Part shown: one piece after another, positions 7,001 through 13,226 of the stretch | How positions within the stretch are numbered: position 1 is the first letter of the stretch | Layout of the letters: each line of letters starts with the position of its first letter | Assembly: GCA_910578235.1 (NCBI GenBank) | Contig: CAJTPP010000028.1 | Span: 14,429-27,654, forward strand | Direction: 5' to 3' | DNA: 13,226 nucleotides | DNA from: an uncultured Clostridia bacterium | GTDB lineage: Bacteria; Bacillota; Clostridia; UBA1381 | The notes under the pieces: model-generated | Told to the model about the DNA's origin: nothing | The model's database searches: none | What the model saw: only the letters and a program-made list of their open reading frames with translations | Program-made: the position numbers and the translations under genes

Positions 7001-8644
7001 TTATTTTCTGTATCGCGAATTCGATCCTTTTGTCTCGCGGTCCACGCGCTCAGTGCGTGAGGCGTTTCTGTTCGGTGTGCGCTTGCCGGTTTCGTTTTCA
7101 GGGTGATTGTGCTGTCTGTTGCGTTTGAGCTGCTGTATACGTTTTTGTCTTTCGCGCTTCTTTTTTTGCTGTCTTGCAAAAAGAATGACGAGAATAAGGA
7201 TTATAGCGGGTACAAAAAAGAACGGACTCGTTATAAAGCCTATGATGATATGGAAAACATGCAGAAGATGATTTCGCTCAACATCATTTGTCGCCACAAG
7301 ATTGGCAGTACCAACGTCAATACCATTGTATGCGTATGTTATAGTGCCTATTACGTCACCCTTGTGTACAGGCGCGTTAATTTGGTCAGGTATATTGACA
7401 TTCGGCGTGACATTTTCAAGGCTGCCGTCGGTGTTGGGGATAAGAGCGGACACATCATTTTCTACTGTCATAGCTACTCTTATATCATTTTTGGCCTCAT
7501 ATACCTTGGAGTCGGCAACAATGTCTCCCGCGGAAGAAATAAGTTGGTTCTGGTAATGGTCAAAGCCGAAGTCAAAAAGCGTTTTTGAGTCTATATATGA
7601 GTAAGCTTTTTCTTTTGTATCGGCATTGGGGCAGTTCATTACTACAGAAAGGAATTGTGTATCATTGTGTGACGCCGCGGATACAAGACAATAGCCGGCC
7701 TGTGAGGTGTGGCCTGTCTTTATTCCGATTGCCGGCGGATAATAGTAATATGATGATAGAATATTGCTGAGGAACAGATTTGTGTTGACCAGTATACGTT
7801 CTCCCAGTTTGTATTTATTTGTCTGAGGTATTTTATATACAGGCATTTTTACAATTTCACGGAACTGCTCATTCTTCATTGCGTATTTGGCTAAAATTGC
7901 GAGATCCCGAGCTGTTGTATAATGATTATCGTCATGAGAGCCGCACGGGTTGACGAAGTGCGTGCCTGTCATACCAAGCTCCTGCGCCTTGTTATTCATG
8001 ATTTCCACAAAAGCGTCTATAGATCCGGCAAGATGTATTGCGATTACGTTAGCGGAGTCATTTGCGCTGAAGACAAGCATTGACTTGACGAGCTGCTCCA
8101 TTGTAAGTTCCTCTCCCACAAGAACGCCCATCTGCGAGTCGTCAAGAGTTATTGACTGCAGAGCTTCATAGGTTGCGGTTACAGTGTCGCCCATGTTGCC
8201 CATTTCGAGCGCGAGGATACCCGTCATCATTTTTGTTGTGCTGGCAGGGAAGACTCTGTCATCAAGATTTTTGCTGTATAGTACGCGTCCCGAAGCCATA
8301 TCCATAAGCAGGGCGGACTGCGCGTATTGTATGTTCGGCGGCGTCAGCGTGGGATCTTCCATTGTTATGCCTTGTCCGAGTGAAACCGGAGCCTCTGTCG
8401 GCTCCGGAGAAACTGTTTCAGGCGCGGAAGTTGCGTCAGCGTCGGTGTTATTGTCATTGGACTGAGTCGGCTGCGGAGAGGCGTTATCGCCTGTAGATAC
8501 TGTCCGTGTTGTTCCGTCAGGAGACGTTACGGTTGACGACGCGGCCGACTCCGGCGACGGTGACGGCGCTGCCAGAGGTATGGAAAACGGCACGAGCGAA
8601 ATGATCGCCGCAAGTATTGCGGCAGTTATTTTTTTGTTTTTCAT
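7001..8644 (-). CDS. D-alanyl-D-alanine carboxypeptidase (peptidase S11, penicillin-binding), membrane-anchored
   Basis: This enzyme trims the terminal D-Ala from peptidoglycan stem peptides outside the membrane. The 547 residues comprise a signal peptide (about 1-26, cleavage after LAA), a Pro/Ser/Thr/Glu-rich linker (about 27-90), and the catalytic domain with the three S11 motifs: STTK (S135 nucleophile, K138), SAN (193-195) and KTG (309-311). A beta-rich C-terminal domain follows (about 365-455), then a membrane helix (about 463-489) and a highly basic tail (490-547). Typical DacA/DacF proteins are about 380-440 long and end in an amphipathic anchor; the long linker and transmembrane end with a 58-residue basic tail are extra. 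GGAGGAAAT precedes the ATG. It belongs with DacF/DacA-type proteins, but I cannot say which, so no symbol is given. Confidence 0.95.
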   Translation of the reverse strand: MKNKKITAAILAAIISLVPFSIPLAAPSPSPESAASSTVTSPDGTTRTVSTGDNASPQPTQSNDNNTDADATSAPETVSPEPTEAPVSLGQGITMEDPTLTPPNIQYAQSALLMDMASGRVLYSKNLDDRVFPASTTKMMTGILALEMGNMGDTVTATYEALQSITLDDSQMGVLVGEELTMEQLVKSMLVFSANDSANVIAIHLAGSIDAFVEIMNNKAQELGMTGTHFVNPCGSHDDNHYTTARDLAILAKYAMKNEQFREIVKMPVYKIPQTNKYKLGERILVNTNLFLSNILSSYYYYPPAIGIKTGHTSQAGYCLVSAASHNDTQFLSVVMNCPNADTKEKAYSYIDSKTLFDFGFDHYQNQLISSAGDIVADSKVYEAKNDIRVAMTVENDVSALIPNTDGSLENVTPNVNIPDQINAPVHKGDVIGTITYAYNGIDVGTANLVATNDVERNHLLHVFHIIIGFITSPFFFVPAIILILVILFARQQKKKRERQKRIQQLKRNRQHNHPENETGKRTPNRNASRTERVDRETKGSNSRYRK

Positions 8645-8692
8645 TATTTTGATTTCCTCCGTTAAGGGTTATTTCATTTTTATTCTTTATAT

Positions 8693-8721
8693 ATTATATC
8701 GGAATAATAATTACAATGCAA
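8693..8721 (-). promoter_or_regulatory. Sigma-A-type promoter of the carboxypeptidase gene
   Basis: On the minus strand TTGCAT (8721-8716) and a perfect TATAAT (8698-8693) are separated by 17 bp, about 50 bp before the carboxypeptidase start codon. Two TGTAAT hexamers (8737-8732 and 8715-8710) flank the -35 box, 22 bp apart. Confidence 0.65.
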
Positions 8722-8770
8722 TAAAATTTTCATTACATTTGAAAAAAAATATGGAAAAACAAAATATTTG

Positions 8771-8779
8771 TGATATACT
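8771..8779 (+). promoter_or_regulatory. Candidate extended -10 promoter for the comEA/two-component operon
   Basis: TGATATACT fits the extended -10 pattern TGnTATAAT with one mismatch. No good -35 is present at the normal distance, as is common for extended -10 promoters. Transcription would start near 8786 and give a leader of about 77 nt containing the inverted repeat at 8825-8850. Nearby AT-rich hexamers are possible alternatives. Confidence 0.4.
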
Positions 8780-8824
8780 ATATTATGTATATTAGAATTA
8801 AAGCACATATGATGATTATATATT

Positions 8825-8852
8825 GCATGCGTTATTTTAAATAAGCATGCGT
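8825..8852. repeat. Near-perfect inverted repeat and GCATGCGT direct repeat upstream of comEA
   Basis: GCATGC occurs at 8825-8830 and 8845-8850, flanking the palindrome TTATTT-T-AAATAA (8832-8844). Together they form a 12-bp-arm inverted repeat with a single unpaired G at 8831. Read as direct repeats, GCATGCGT recurs at 8825-8832 and 8845-8852, exactly 20 bp apart. It lies between the candidate promoter and the GGAGG at 8853-8857. No T-tract follows, so it is not a terminator. It may be an operator or an RNA hairpin next to the ribosome binding site. Confidence 0.7.
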
Positions 8853-8862
8853 GGAGGAACGG

Positions 8863-9231
8863 ATGATTAAACTGAGCAGAAGAATGAAGATTGCTGCCGC
8901 GGCGGCAGTGTTTGCGTTGATTGCTGTGTCGGGATACGCTGGCGAGCATTTTGAACGCGACGCGTTTATAATGGAAACTGTGGCGACGGACGATGGGGCA
9001 TTGTATATTCCTGAGACAGAAGATGCGGAAAATAACGGTAAAATTAATATTAACTCGGCCGGTGAGGCCGATCTTGTAAAGCTGGATGGTATAGGAGAAG
9101 CGCTTGCAGGAAGAATAATAAAATACCGCGAGGAAAACGGAGCGTACGGAACAATTGAGGAAATAATGAATGTTTCGGGGATAGGCGAGAAAAAATTTGC
9201 GAATATAAAGGATTACATATATGTAAATTAA
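8863..9231 (+). CDS. comEA: ComEA-family helix-hairpin-helix DNA-binding protein, membrane-anchored
   Basis: ComEA-type proteins bind double-stranded DNA outside the membrane during natural transformation. This one is 122 residues long. The N-terminal helix (about 9-24) is a membrane anchor or signal, followed by an acidic linker (about 27-55) and a canonical ComEA tandem helix-hairpin-helix domain: KININSAGEADLVKLDGIGEALAGR, then IIKYREENGAYGTIEEIMNVSGIGEKKF (about 60-120). It is shorter than B. subtilis ComEA and lacks the extra domain between anchor and DNA-binding part. The ATG at 8863 is chosen over the in-frame GTG at 8851 because GGAGG (8853-8857) lies 5 nt upstream and would fall inside the gene if GTG were used. 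comEC is not adjacent; the gene instead starts a two-component operon, with 31 nt and no terminator before the regulator gene. Confidence 0.88.
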   Translation: MIKLSRRMKIAAAAAVFALIAVSGYAGEHFERDAFIMETVATDDGALYIPETEDAENNGKININSAGEADLVKLDGIGEALAGRIIKYREENGAYGTIEEIMNVSGIGEKKFANIKDYIYVN

Positions 9232-9262
9232 ATCCCTGTTATATAAGAAAAGGAGAATTTGG

Positions 9263-9946
9263 ATGAGGGTATTGGTTGTAGATGATGAAAAGCTTTTGGT
9301 GAAGGGAATAAAATTTAATCTGGAACAGGAGGGATACAGCGTAATGACCGCTTTTGACGGAGAAGAAGCGATACGTCTCGCGCATGATGATACTATTGAC
9401 ATAATACTGCTTGATCTTATGCTGCCAAAAGTTGACGGATTTACTGTTTGCAGGACTATAAGAAGCTTTTCAAATGTGCCCATAATAATGCTTACAGCAA
9501 AAAGTGAGGATATAGATAAAATACTGGGACTTGAATACGGTGCTGACGATTATATGACAAAACCGTTTAATATACGCGAGGTTGCGGCCAGAATAAAAGC
9601 GATACTTAGACGTGTAAATCCGGCTCCGAAGGGAGAGAAGGATAAGCTTATTATTTCTGGTGATATAACGCTTGATTATAATTTCAGGCGCGTAATGATG
9701 AATGACAGGACAATTGAACTGACAAGTAAGGAATTTGATCTGCTGGAACTTTTCATGAGAAACCCGGGGAAAGTATACACAAGAGAAAATTTGCTTGATA
9801 TTGCGTGGGGCTTTGATTATCCAGGTGATGTGCGGACAGTGGATGTGCATATAAGAAGACTGAGGGAAAAGATTGAAAAAAATCCTGCCGAACCGATTTA
9901 TATAAGAACAAAGTGGGGTGTGGGTTATTACTACAAGAAGGATTAA
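9263..9946 (+). CDS. Two-component response regulator, OmpR/PhoB family
   Basis: A cytoplasmic transcription factor activated by phosphorylation from the kinase encoded directly downstream. The 227-residue protein has a receiver domain (about 1-118) with the acidic pair D7-D8, phosphoacceptor D51 in IILLDLMLP, T78 in MLTAKS and K100 in YMTKPF, so all conserved switch residues are present. A winged-helix DNA-binding domain follows (about 128-225), with LTSKEFDLLELFMRNPGKV, the recognition region VDVHIRRLREKIE and the GVGYYY end typical of OmpR/PhoB proteins. GGAG lies upstream of the ATG. Its last 29 nt overlap the kinase frame if the latter begins at GTG 9918. It resembles WalR/PhoP/MtrA-like regulators, but the sequence does not decide its regulon. 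Confidence 0.95.
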   Translation: MRVLVVDDEKLLVKGIKFNLEQEGYSVMTAFDGEEAIRLAHDDTIDIILLDLMLPKVDGFTVCRTIRSFSNVPIIMLTAKSEDIDKILGLEYGADDYMTKPFNIREVAARIKAILRRVNPAPKGEKDKLIISGDITLDYNFRRVMMNDRTIELTSKEFDLLELFMRNPGKVYTRENLLDIAWGFDYPGDVRTVDVHIRRLREKIEKNPAEPIYIRTKWGVGYYYKKD

Positions 9947-11396
9947 GCTTAGAGAAAAAATAAAAAATATGCTTACTTCAATGCGTTTTACGATGGTATC
10001 GACATATCTTGCTATCATTGTAACAACGCTTGTTTTGATGACGATTTATGTAATAGGATTGCTTAGCGAAAATCTGTACAGCGCTGAGACGGTAAATATG
10101 TTCGCCAAGGCGAATATTATTTCTGAAATTATATCGGACGGATGGGGAAGCGATATGTCCGCGGTGAGCTCGGAGGAGTTTGCGAGTGTTGTAGAGCAGA
10201 GTCTTGCGGGGACAAGTATACGCGGAGTGGTTACAAATATGTCGTATAGTGTTATGTATGATACAAATGAGGAGTCAGATCTTATAGGCAGAGTGTTTAT
10301 GCGTGATGTCATGAAGCGCGCTCTTGACGGAGAGCAGGCGGATACCATAACAGACGCTGAAAATGATATGCGTCTTGTAAGCGTGGCCGTTCCTATTAAA
10401 GAAAGCGGAAATGTAATTGGCTGTGTATATCTTGCAGACTCGGTCAACGCTATTGACGATACAATTCGGTCAACGCGCGCAAGTCTTATTGTATTCAGCA
10501 CGCTTATCATAATTCTTATAGGTATGCTCAGTCTCGGAATGAGCTCAATTATCACCTCGCCGCTTCATGAGTTTCAGGATGCGGCAAGGGAAATATCAAA
10601 GGGTAATTTTACAAAACGCGTTAATGCGAAGGGAAGTAATGAGATCGCTCAGATGGGCGAAACGCTGAACTATATGTGTGACGAACTCGGACAGCTTGAA
10701 GAAAAGCGTCGTAAATTTGTTTCCGACGCCTCGCATGAACTGAAAACGCCTATGGCTGGAATAAAGCTTATTTGCGACAGTCTTGTTTCGGCTGAAAACC
10801 TTGATTATGAAGTTGTGAAAGAATTTCTTTCAGACATGTCTGACGAGGTGGACAGGCTTACAAGAATAGTAGAAAGACTGCTGGTGCTTACAAAGCTTGA
10901 TGCGGGAGTATCCTCACTCAATGCTGAGGAGGTACATATAAAGACGCTTATAAGTCAGGTTGCCAAGAAGCTTACACCTATTGCCACCTCAAAAGATATA
11001 GTTATATATACAGATTATCATGATATAGATTTCGCTCCGGCGCTTATGGATTATGATAAGATATATGAAACAGTTTACAACATTGCCGACAATGCGATAA
11101 AATATTCTCCCGAGGGGGGCTTTGTGCATGTTGATGTTAACGTGGACGGCTCTGATATGATAATTAAAATAGAGGATAACGGTCCCGGAATACCTGAGAG
11201 TGAGCGTGACAGAATATTTGAGCGTTTTTACCGCTTAGATGATTCGCGCGCGCGTGATACAGGCGGGACAGGTCTTGGTCTTGCAATAGCGAAAGAGGCA
11301 GTCGCAATGCACGGCGGTACTATAGAAGTGACAAACGCGTCAGAGGTAGGCAGTATCTTTACAATCAGATTGCCCTACAGGACTATAGGAGGCTGA
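9918..11396 (+). CDS. Sensor histidine kinase with extracytoplasmic domain and HAMP
   Basis: The membrane kinase partner of the preceding response regulator. Counted from GTG 9918 (492 residues), it has a transmembrane helix (about 25-50), an extracytoplasmic sensor region of about 137 residues (51-187), a second transmembrane helix (about 188-210) and a HAMP domain (about 211-263). HisKA carries H273 in SDASHELKTP. HATPase_c contains the N-box N388/N392 in YNIADNAIKYSPEGG, the G1 box DNGPG (420-424), the F box (RIFERFYRL) and the G2 box GTGLGLA. No PAS domain is evident, which separates it from WalK. The start is unsure: GTG 9918 overlaps the regulator by 29 nt, while ATG 9969 (residue 18) avoids overlap; neither has a convincing ribosome binding site, so translational coupling is likely. 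The sensor domain matches no family that I recognise. Confidence 0.95.
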   Translation: MWVITTRRIKLREKIKNMLTSMRFTMVSTYLAIIVTTLVLMTIYVIGLLSENLYSAETVNMFAKANIISEIISDGWGSDMSAVSSEEFASVVEQSLAGTSIRGVVTNMSYSVMYDTNEESDLIGRVFMRDVMKRALDGEQADTITDAENDMRLVSVAVPIKESGNVIGCVYLADSVNAIDDTIRSTRASLIVFSTLIIILIGMLSLGMSSIITSPLHEFQDAAREISKGNFTKRVNAKGSNEIAQMGETLNYMCDELGQLEEKRRKFVSDASHELKTPMAGIKLICDSLVSAENLDYEVVKEFLSDMSDEVDRLTRIVERLLVLTKLDAGVSSLNAEEVHIKTLISQVAKKLTPIATSKDIVIYTDYHDIDFAPALMDYDKIYETVYNIADNAIKYSPEGGFVHVDVNVDGSDMIIKIEDNGPGIPESERDRIFERFYRLDDSRARDTGGTGLGLAIAKEAVAMHGGTIEVTNASEVGSIFTIRLPYRTIGG

Positions 11397-11400
11397 TATA

Positions 11401-12330
11401 ATGAAAAAGAGAAAGATAATTATACCTGTCGTCATTATGCTTGCCGCAATTGCGGCGGCAATTGTTTTTGCTGTTATACGCCATGATTATGCGGCGGAAA
11501 AATATAACGGAGAGCTGTACTTTTTCAATGAGTCTATGACGGCTATAGAGTCCGAAAATCACGAGGTGCGTTATAAGGATCGTGATGATCTGCTCACAGA
11601 AGTTATAGAGGAAATAGCAAAGGGGCCTGATAACGGTAAGCATATGCGTATTATAGAAAGGAAAACACAGCTGCTTTCTGTCGAGGGCGCGGAAACAGGT
11701 AATATAGTTGTAAATTTTTCGGGTGAATTTTTGACGGGAGACAGTGCAAAAGATATACTGGCAGTGTATGCGGTAGTTAAATCTTTGTGCGCGATAGAAG
11801 GTATAGAAAGCGTTAAGGTAGTAATAGAAGGCAGGGATATATATACTGATGACGGGTCAATTATAGGATATCTTACAAATAAGGATATCAATTTGGCGAC
11901 AGACACGTATAACAGTGAGATGCGTGAGATAACTTTGTACTTTCCGTCTAAGGATAATCAGAAGCTTATACGGGAAACTCGTATTGTAAAGGTGAATGAT
12001 CAGCAGCCTATTGCCAGATATATTATAAATGAGCTGATAAAGGGCTCGTCGAATGAAAATGCGGTAAGCGCGCTTAATGCGGGCACGGTGCTTTTGAATG
12101 TTGAGACTTCAAATAATATATGCTTTGTGAGTTTCAAGTCTAATTTCATTGATAAAAATTCCGGAAGCGCTGAAAAAGAAATAATGACCATTTATTCAAT
12201 TGTAAATTCTCTTACAGAGCTTGATTTTGTTGAGCGGGTACAGTTTCTTATGGACGGTAAAAAAGTAGACAGCTTCGGCAATGTAAATATAGGGAGTATG
12301 TTTGGGCGCGATGAAAGCATTATTGAATAA
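11401..12330 (+). CDS. Membrane-anchored protein with two GerMN domains, probable kinase accessory
   Basis: The 309-residue protein has a basic start and one transmembrane helix (about 6-26), with the rest outside the cell. Two tandem GerMN domains are visible by internal repetition (about 37-156 and 177-298). LYFFNES pairs with LYFPSKD, VIEEIAKGPDN with IINELIKGSSN, VVNFSGEF with FVSFKSNF, and the helix LAVYAVVKSL with MTIYSIVNSL. GerMN domains occur in B. subtilis GerM, which acts in sporulation and germination, and in actinobacterial LpqB. Both of those are lipoproteins; this protein has no lipobox cysteine (its only Cys residues are 130 and 241). GGAGG (11388-11392) lies inside the end of the kinase gene, 8 nt from ATG and 4 nt after the kinase stop, so production is probably coupled to the kinase. 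A signalling-accessory role is inferred from position. Confidence 0.87.
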   Translation: MKKRKIIIPVVIMLAAIAAAIVFAVIRHDYAAEKYNGELYFFNESMTAIESENHEVRYKDRDDLLTEVIEEIAKGPDNGKHMRIIERKTQLLSVEGAETGNIVVNFSGEFLTGDSAKDILAVYAVVKSLCAIEGIESVKVVIEGRDIYTDDGSIIGYLTNKDINLATDTYNSEMREITLYFPSKDNQKLIRETRIVKVNDQQPIARYIINELIKGSSNENAVSALNAGTVLLNVETSNNICFVSFKSNFIDKNSGSAEKEIMTIYSIVNSLTELDFVERVQFLMDGKKVDSFGNVNIGSMFGRDESIIE

Positions 12331-12353
12331 AGATGTACGAAAGGACGATTATT

Positions 12354-12986
12354 GTGAAAAGAATACTTTGTTTTGGTGACTCAAATACGTGGGGACATAA
12401 TCCGGCGGACGGATCGAAACTAAAAGGATGCTGGCCGGATGTGCTGGAAGAACTACTGCCTGAATGTGATATAGTGCGGGACGGTGTCTGCGGCAGATCA
12501 ACTGAATTTGATGTGCCTGATATGCCTAATTCAAACGGAATGGAAGTGTTCAGAAAAAAATATCTAAATGGTCGGAATGAGTTTGACATGATCATTATAA
12601 TGCTCGGCACAAATGATCTGCTTAAGTATTTTAACAGCGGCGCGGCTGAGACAGCGCGGGCGTTGAAAGGATTTGTAACTGAATTTAAATCGGTTTTTTC
12701 AGATGCGGATACTGAAATATTGCTTGTTTCTCCTGTGCATATCAGCCGCAGTGTGCTGAAGCATCCGATTTTTAAAGAACTGTATGGTGAAAATGCTGTC
12801 AGAGAGTCGGAGAGGTTTGCGCAATATATATCACAGACTGCGAAGGAAACGGGCGCGTATTTTCTTGACGCGGCTGAGTATGCTTCGGCTTCTGATATGG
12901 ATGGAGTTCATATGGATGCGGAGGATCATGAAAAGCTTGCGAAAGCTGTGGCATCAGAAATCAAATTGATTTTGTTTCGGGAGTAA
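12354..12986 (+). CDS. SGNH/GDSL-family hydrolase, arylesterase-like
   Basis: A probable carboxyl esterase or acyltransferase of 210 residues with no signal peptide, so likely cytoplasmic. The SGNH blocks are present: FGDSNTWG (7-14, nucleophile S10), a block II region with DGVCGRST, IMLGTND (block III, Asn of the oxyanion hole), and the catalytic Asp/His in DMDGVHMDAEDH near the end. The opening and the LGTND segment resemble the Mycobacterium smegmatis arylesterase/acyltransferase type. GTG at 12354 is chosen because AAAGGA (12340-12345) lies 8 nt upstream and the family normally starts at KRILCFGDS. An in-frame ATG at 12333 adds seven residues but has no ribosome binding site. It lies 23 nt after the GerMN gene. 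The natural substrate cannot be told from sequence. Confidence 0.92.
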   Translation: MKRILCFGDSNTWGHNPADGSKLKGCWPDVLEELLPECDIVRDGVCGRSTEFDVPDMPNSNGMEVFRKKYLNGRNEFDMIIIMLGTNDLLKYFNSGAAETARALKGFVTEFKSVFSDADTEILLVSPVHISRSVLKHPIFKELYGENAVRESERFAQYISQTAKETGAYFLDAAEYASASDMDGVHMDAEDHEKLAKAVASEIKLILFRE

Positions 12987-12991
12987 TATTA

Positions 12992-13226
12992 ATGATAAGA
13001 ATTTCAAATATAAAAGCGGATATTGAAGATACAGAACAGGATTTAAAAGACAAAGTTATTCGGATGCTAAAATTACAGTCGGTTAAATATTTTGCGATTT
13101 CAAAAAAATCAATAGACGCGAGAAAAAAGCCGGATATTTATTATGTATATTCAGTAGACGTGGAGACTGATAATGAAAAACAGCTTGCCAAACAGTTTTC
13201 AAATGTCAGTATAATTGAAAAAAAGC
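12992..13226 (+). CDS. COG2509-type FAD-dependent protein, N-terminal 78 residues (cut by window edge)
   Basis: The frame is open from ATG at 12992 to the end of the window (78 codons plus one base). The start, MIRISNIKADIEDTEQDLKDK, and the segment KKSIDARKKPDIYYVYSVDVE (about 39-59) match the N-terminal extension of long FAD-dependent proteins of the COG2509 (uncharacterised FAD-dependent dehydrogenase) type, which precedes their Rossmann FAD domain; that domain is not in the window. The family is common in Clostridia and has no firmly assigned reaction. GGGAG (12979-12983) directly precedes and touches the stop codon of the hydrolase gene, and the gap is 5 nt, so the gene belongs to the same operon. 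Confidence 0.75.
   Translation, partial: MIRISNIKADIEDTEQDLKDKVIRMLKLQSVKYFAISKKSIDARKKPDIYYVYSVDVETDNEKQLAKQFSNVSIIEKK

Noticed and set aside
6637..7179. A 180-codon minus-strand open frame across the Asn-rich gene, the terminator and the end of the carboxypeptidase gene.
   Set aside because: It is the antisense of the AAY-rich gene (giving improbable runs of Cys, Tyr and Ser), crosses a strong terminator, overlaps the well-supported carboxypeptidase in another frame and has no ribosome binding site.
8645..8862. Possible replication origin, because genes diverge on either side of an AT-rich gap and recF/gyrB are nearby.
   Set aside because: No DnaA-box cluster is visible here or in 6542-6809. 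Isolated near-matches, such as TTATCCATA near 1135 in remB and TTGTCCACA near 766 in gyrB, are inside coding sequence. dnaA is absent, and the gap is fully explained by two promoters and a leader.
8851..8862. GTG at 8851 as the comEA start.
   Set aside because: It lies two bases before the GGAGG that best serves ATG 8863 and has no ribosome binding site of its own; it also falls in the repeat.
8680..9483. A 267-codon minus-strand open frame opposite comEA and the start of the response regulator.
   Set aside because: It lies antisense to two well-supported genes, covers the carboxypeptidase promoter, and its predicted protein is an implausible mix rich in Cys, His, Ile, Tyr and Phe with no domain.

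Overview
The window looks like a chromosomal segment from a Gram-positive, low-to-mid-GC member of the Clostridia (class-level inference). The clues are the S4 protein/recF/remB/gyrB gene order typical of Firmicutes, a single bifunctional Rel, strong AAGGAG-type ribosome binding sites, and a GerM-domain protein. There are no insertion sequences, phage genes, tRNA/rRNA genes or CRISPR arrays. All of the main genes look intact; gyrB and the last gene are cut only by the window edges.

Left part, minus strand (about 6740 down to 1): a tight run reads recJ, rel, a yaaA-type S4 gene, recF, remB, gyrB, with gaps of 20, 13, 2, 1 and 40 nt. It is likely one operon, driven by a good sigma-A-type promoter near 6710-6738. 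This joins DNA repair (RecJ, RecF), topology (GyrB) and the stringent response (Rel). In Bacillus-type genomes the last four genes follow dnaA-dnaN at the origin. Here recJ-rel occupies that upstream place, and neither dnaA nor dnaN is in the window.

Middle (6740-8860): a very small plus-strand gene (6810-6941) encodes a 43-residue protein that is 25 Asn and 8 Gln. It has an excellent Shine-Dalgarno sequence, a sigma-A-like promoter back-to-back with the recJ promoter, and a strong bidirectional terminator. That terminator also ends the converging minus-strand gene, a membrane-anchored D-alanyl-D-alanine carboxypeptidase (7001-8644).

Right part, plus strand (8863 to the end): comEA-like helix-hairpin-helix protein, OmpR/PhoB-family response regulator, HAMP-type sensor histidine kinase, membrane-anchored protein with two GerMN domains, SGNH hydrolase, and the start of a COG2509-type FAD-dependent protein. 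Spacing and overlaps suggest one operon. The order regulator, kinase, GerMN protein recalls the actinobacterial mtrA-mtrB-lpqB set, so the GerMN protein may be an accessory to the kinase. The comEA leader contains a near-perfect inverted repeat directly before the ribosome binding site. The divergent carboxypeptidase promoter carries two TGTAAT half-sites 22 bp apart, a possible target of an OmpR-family regulator.
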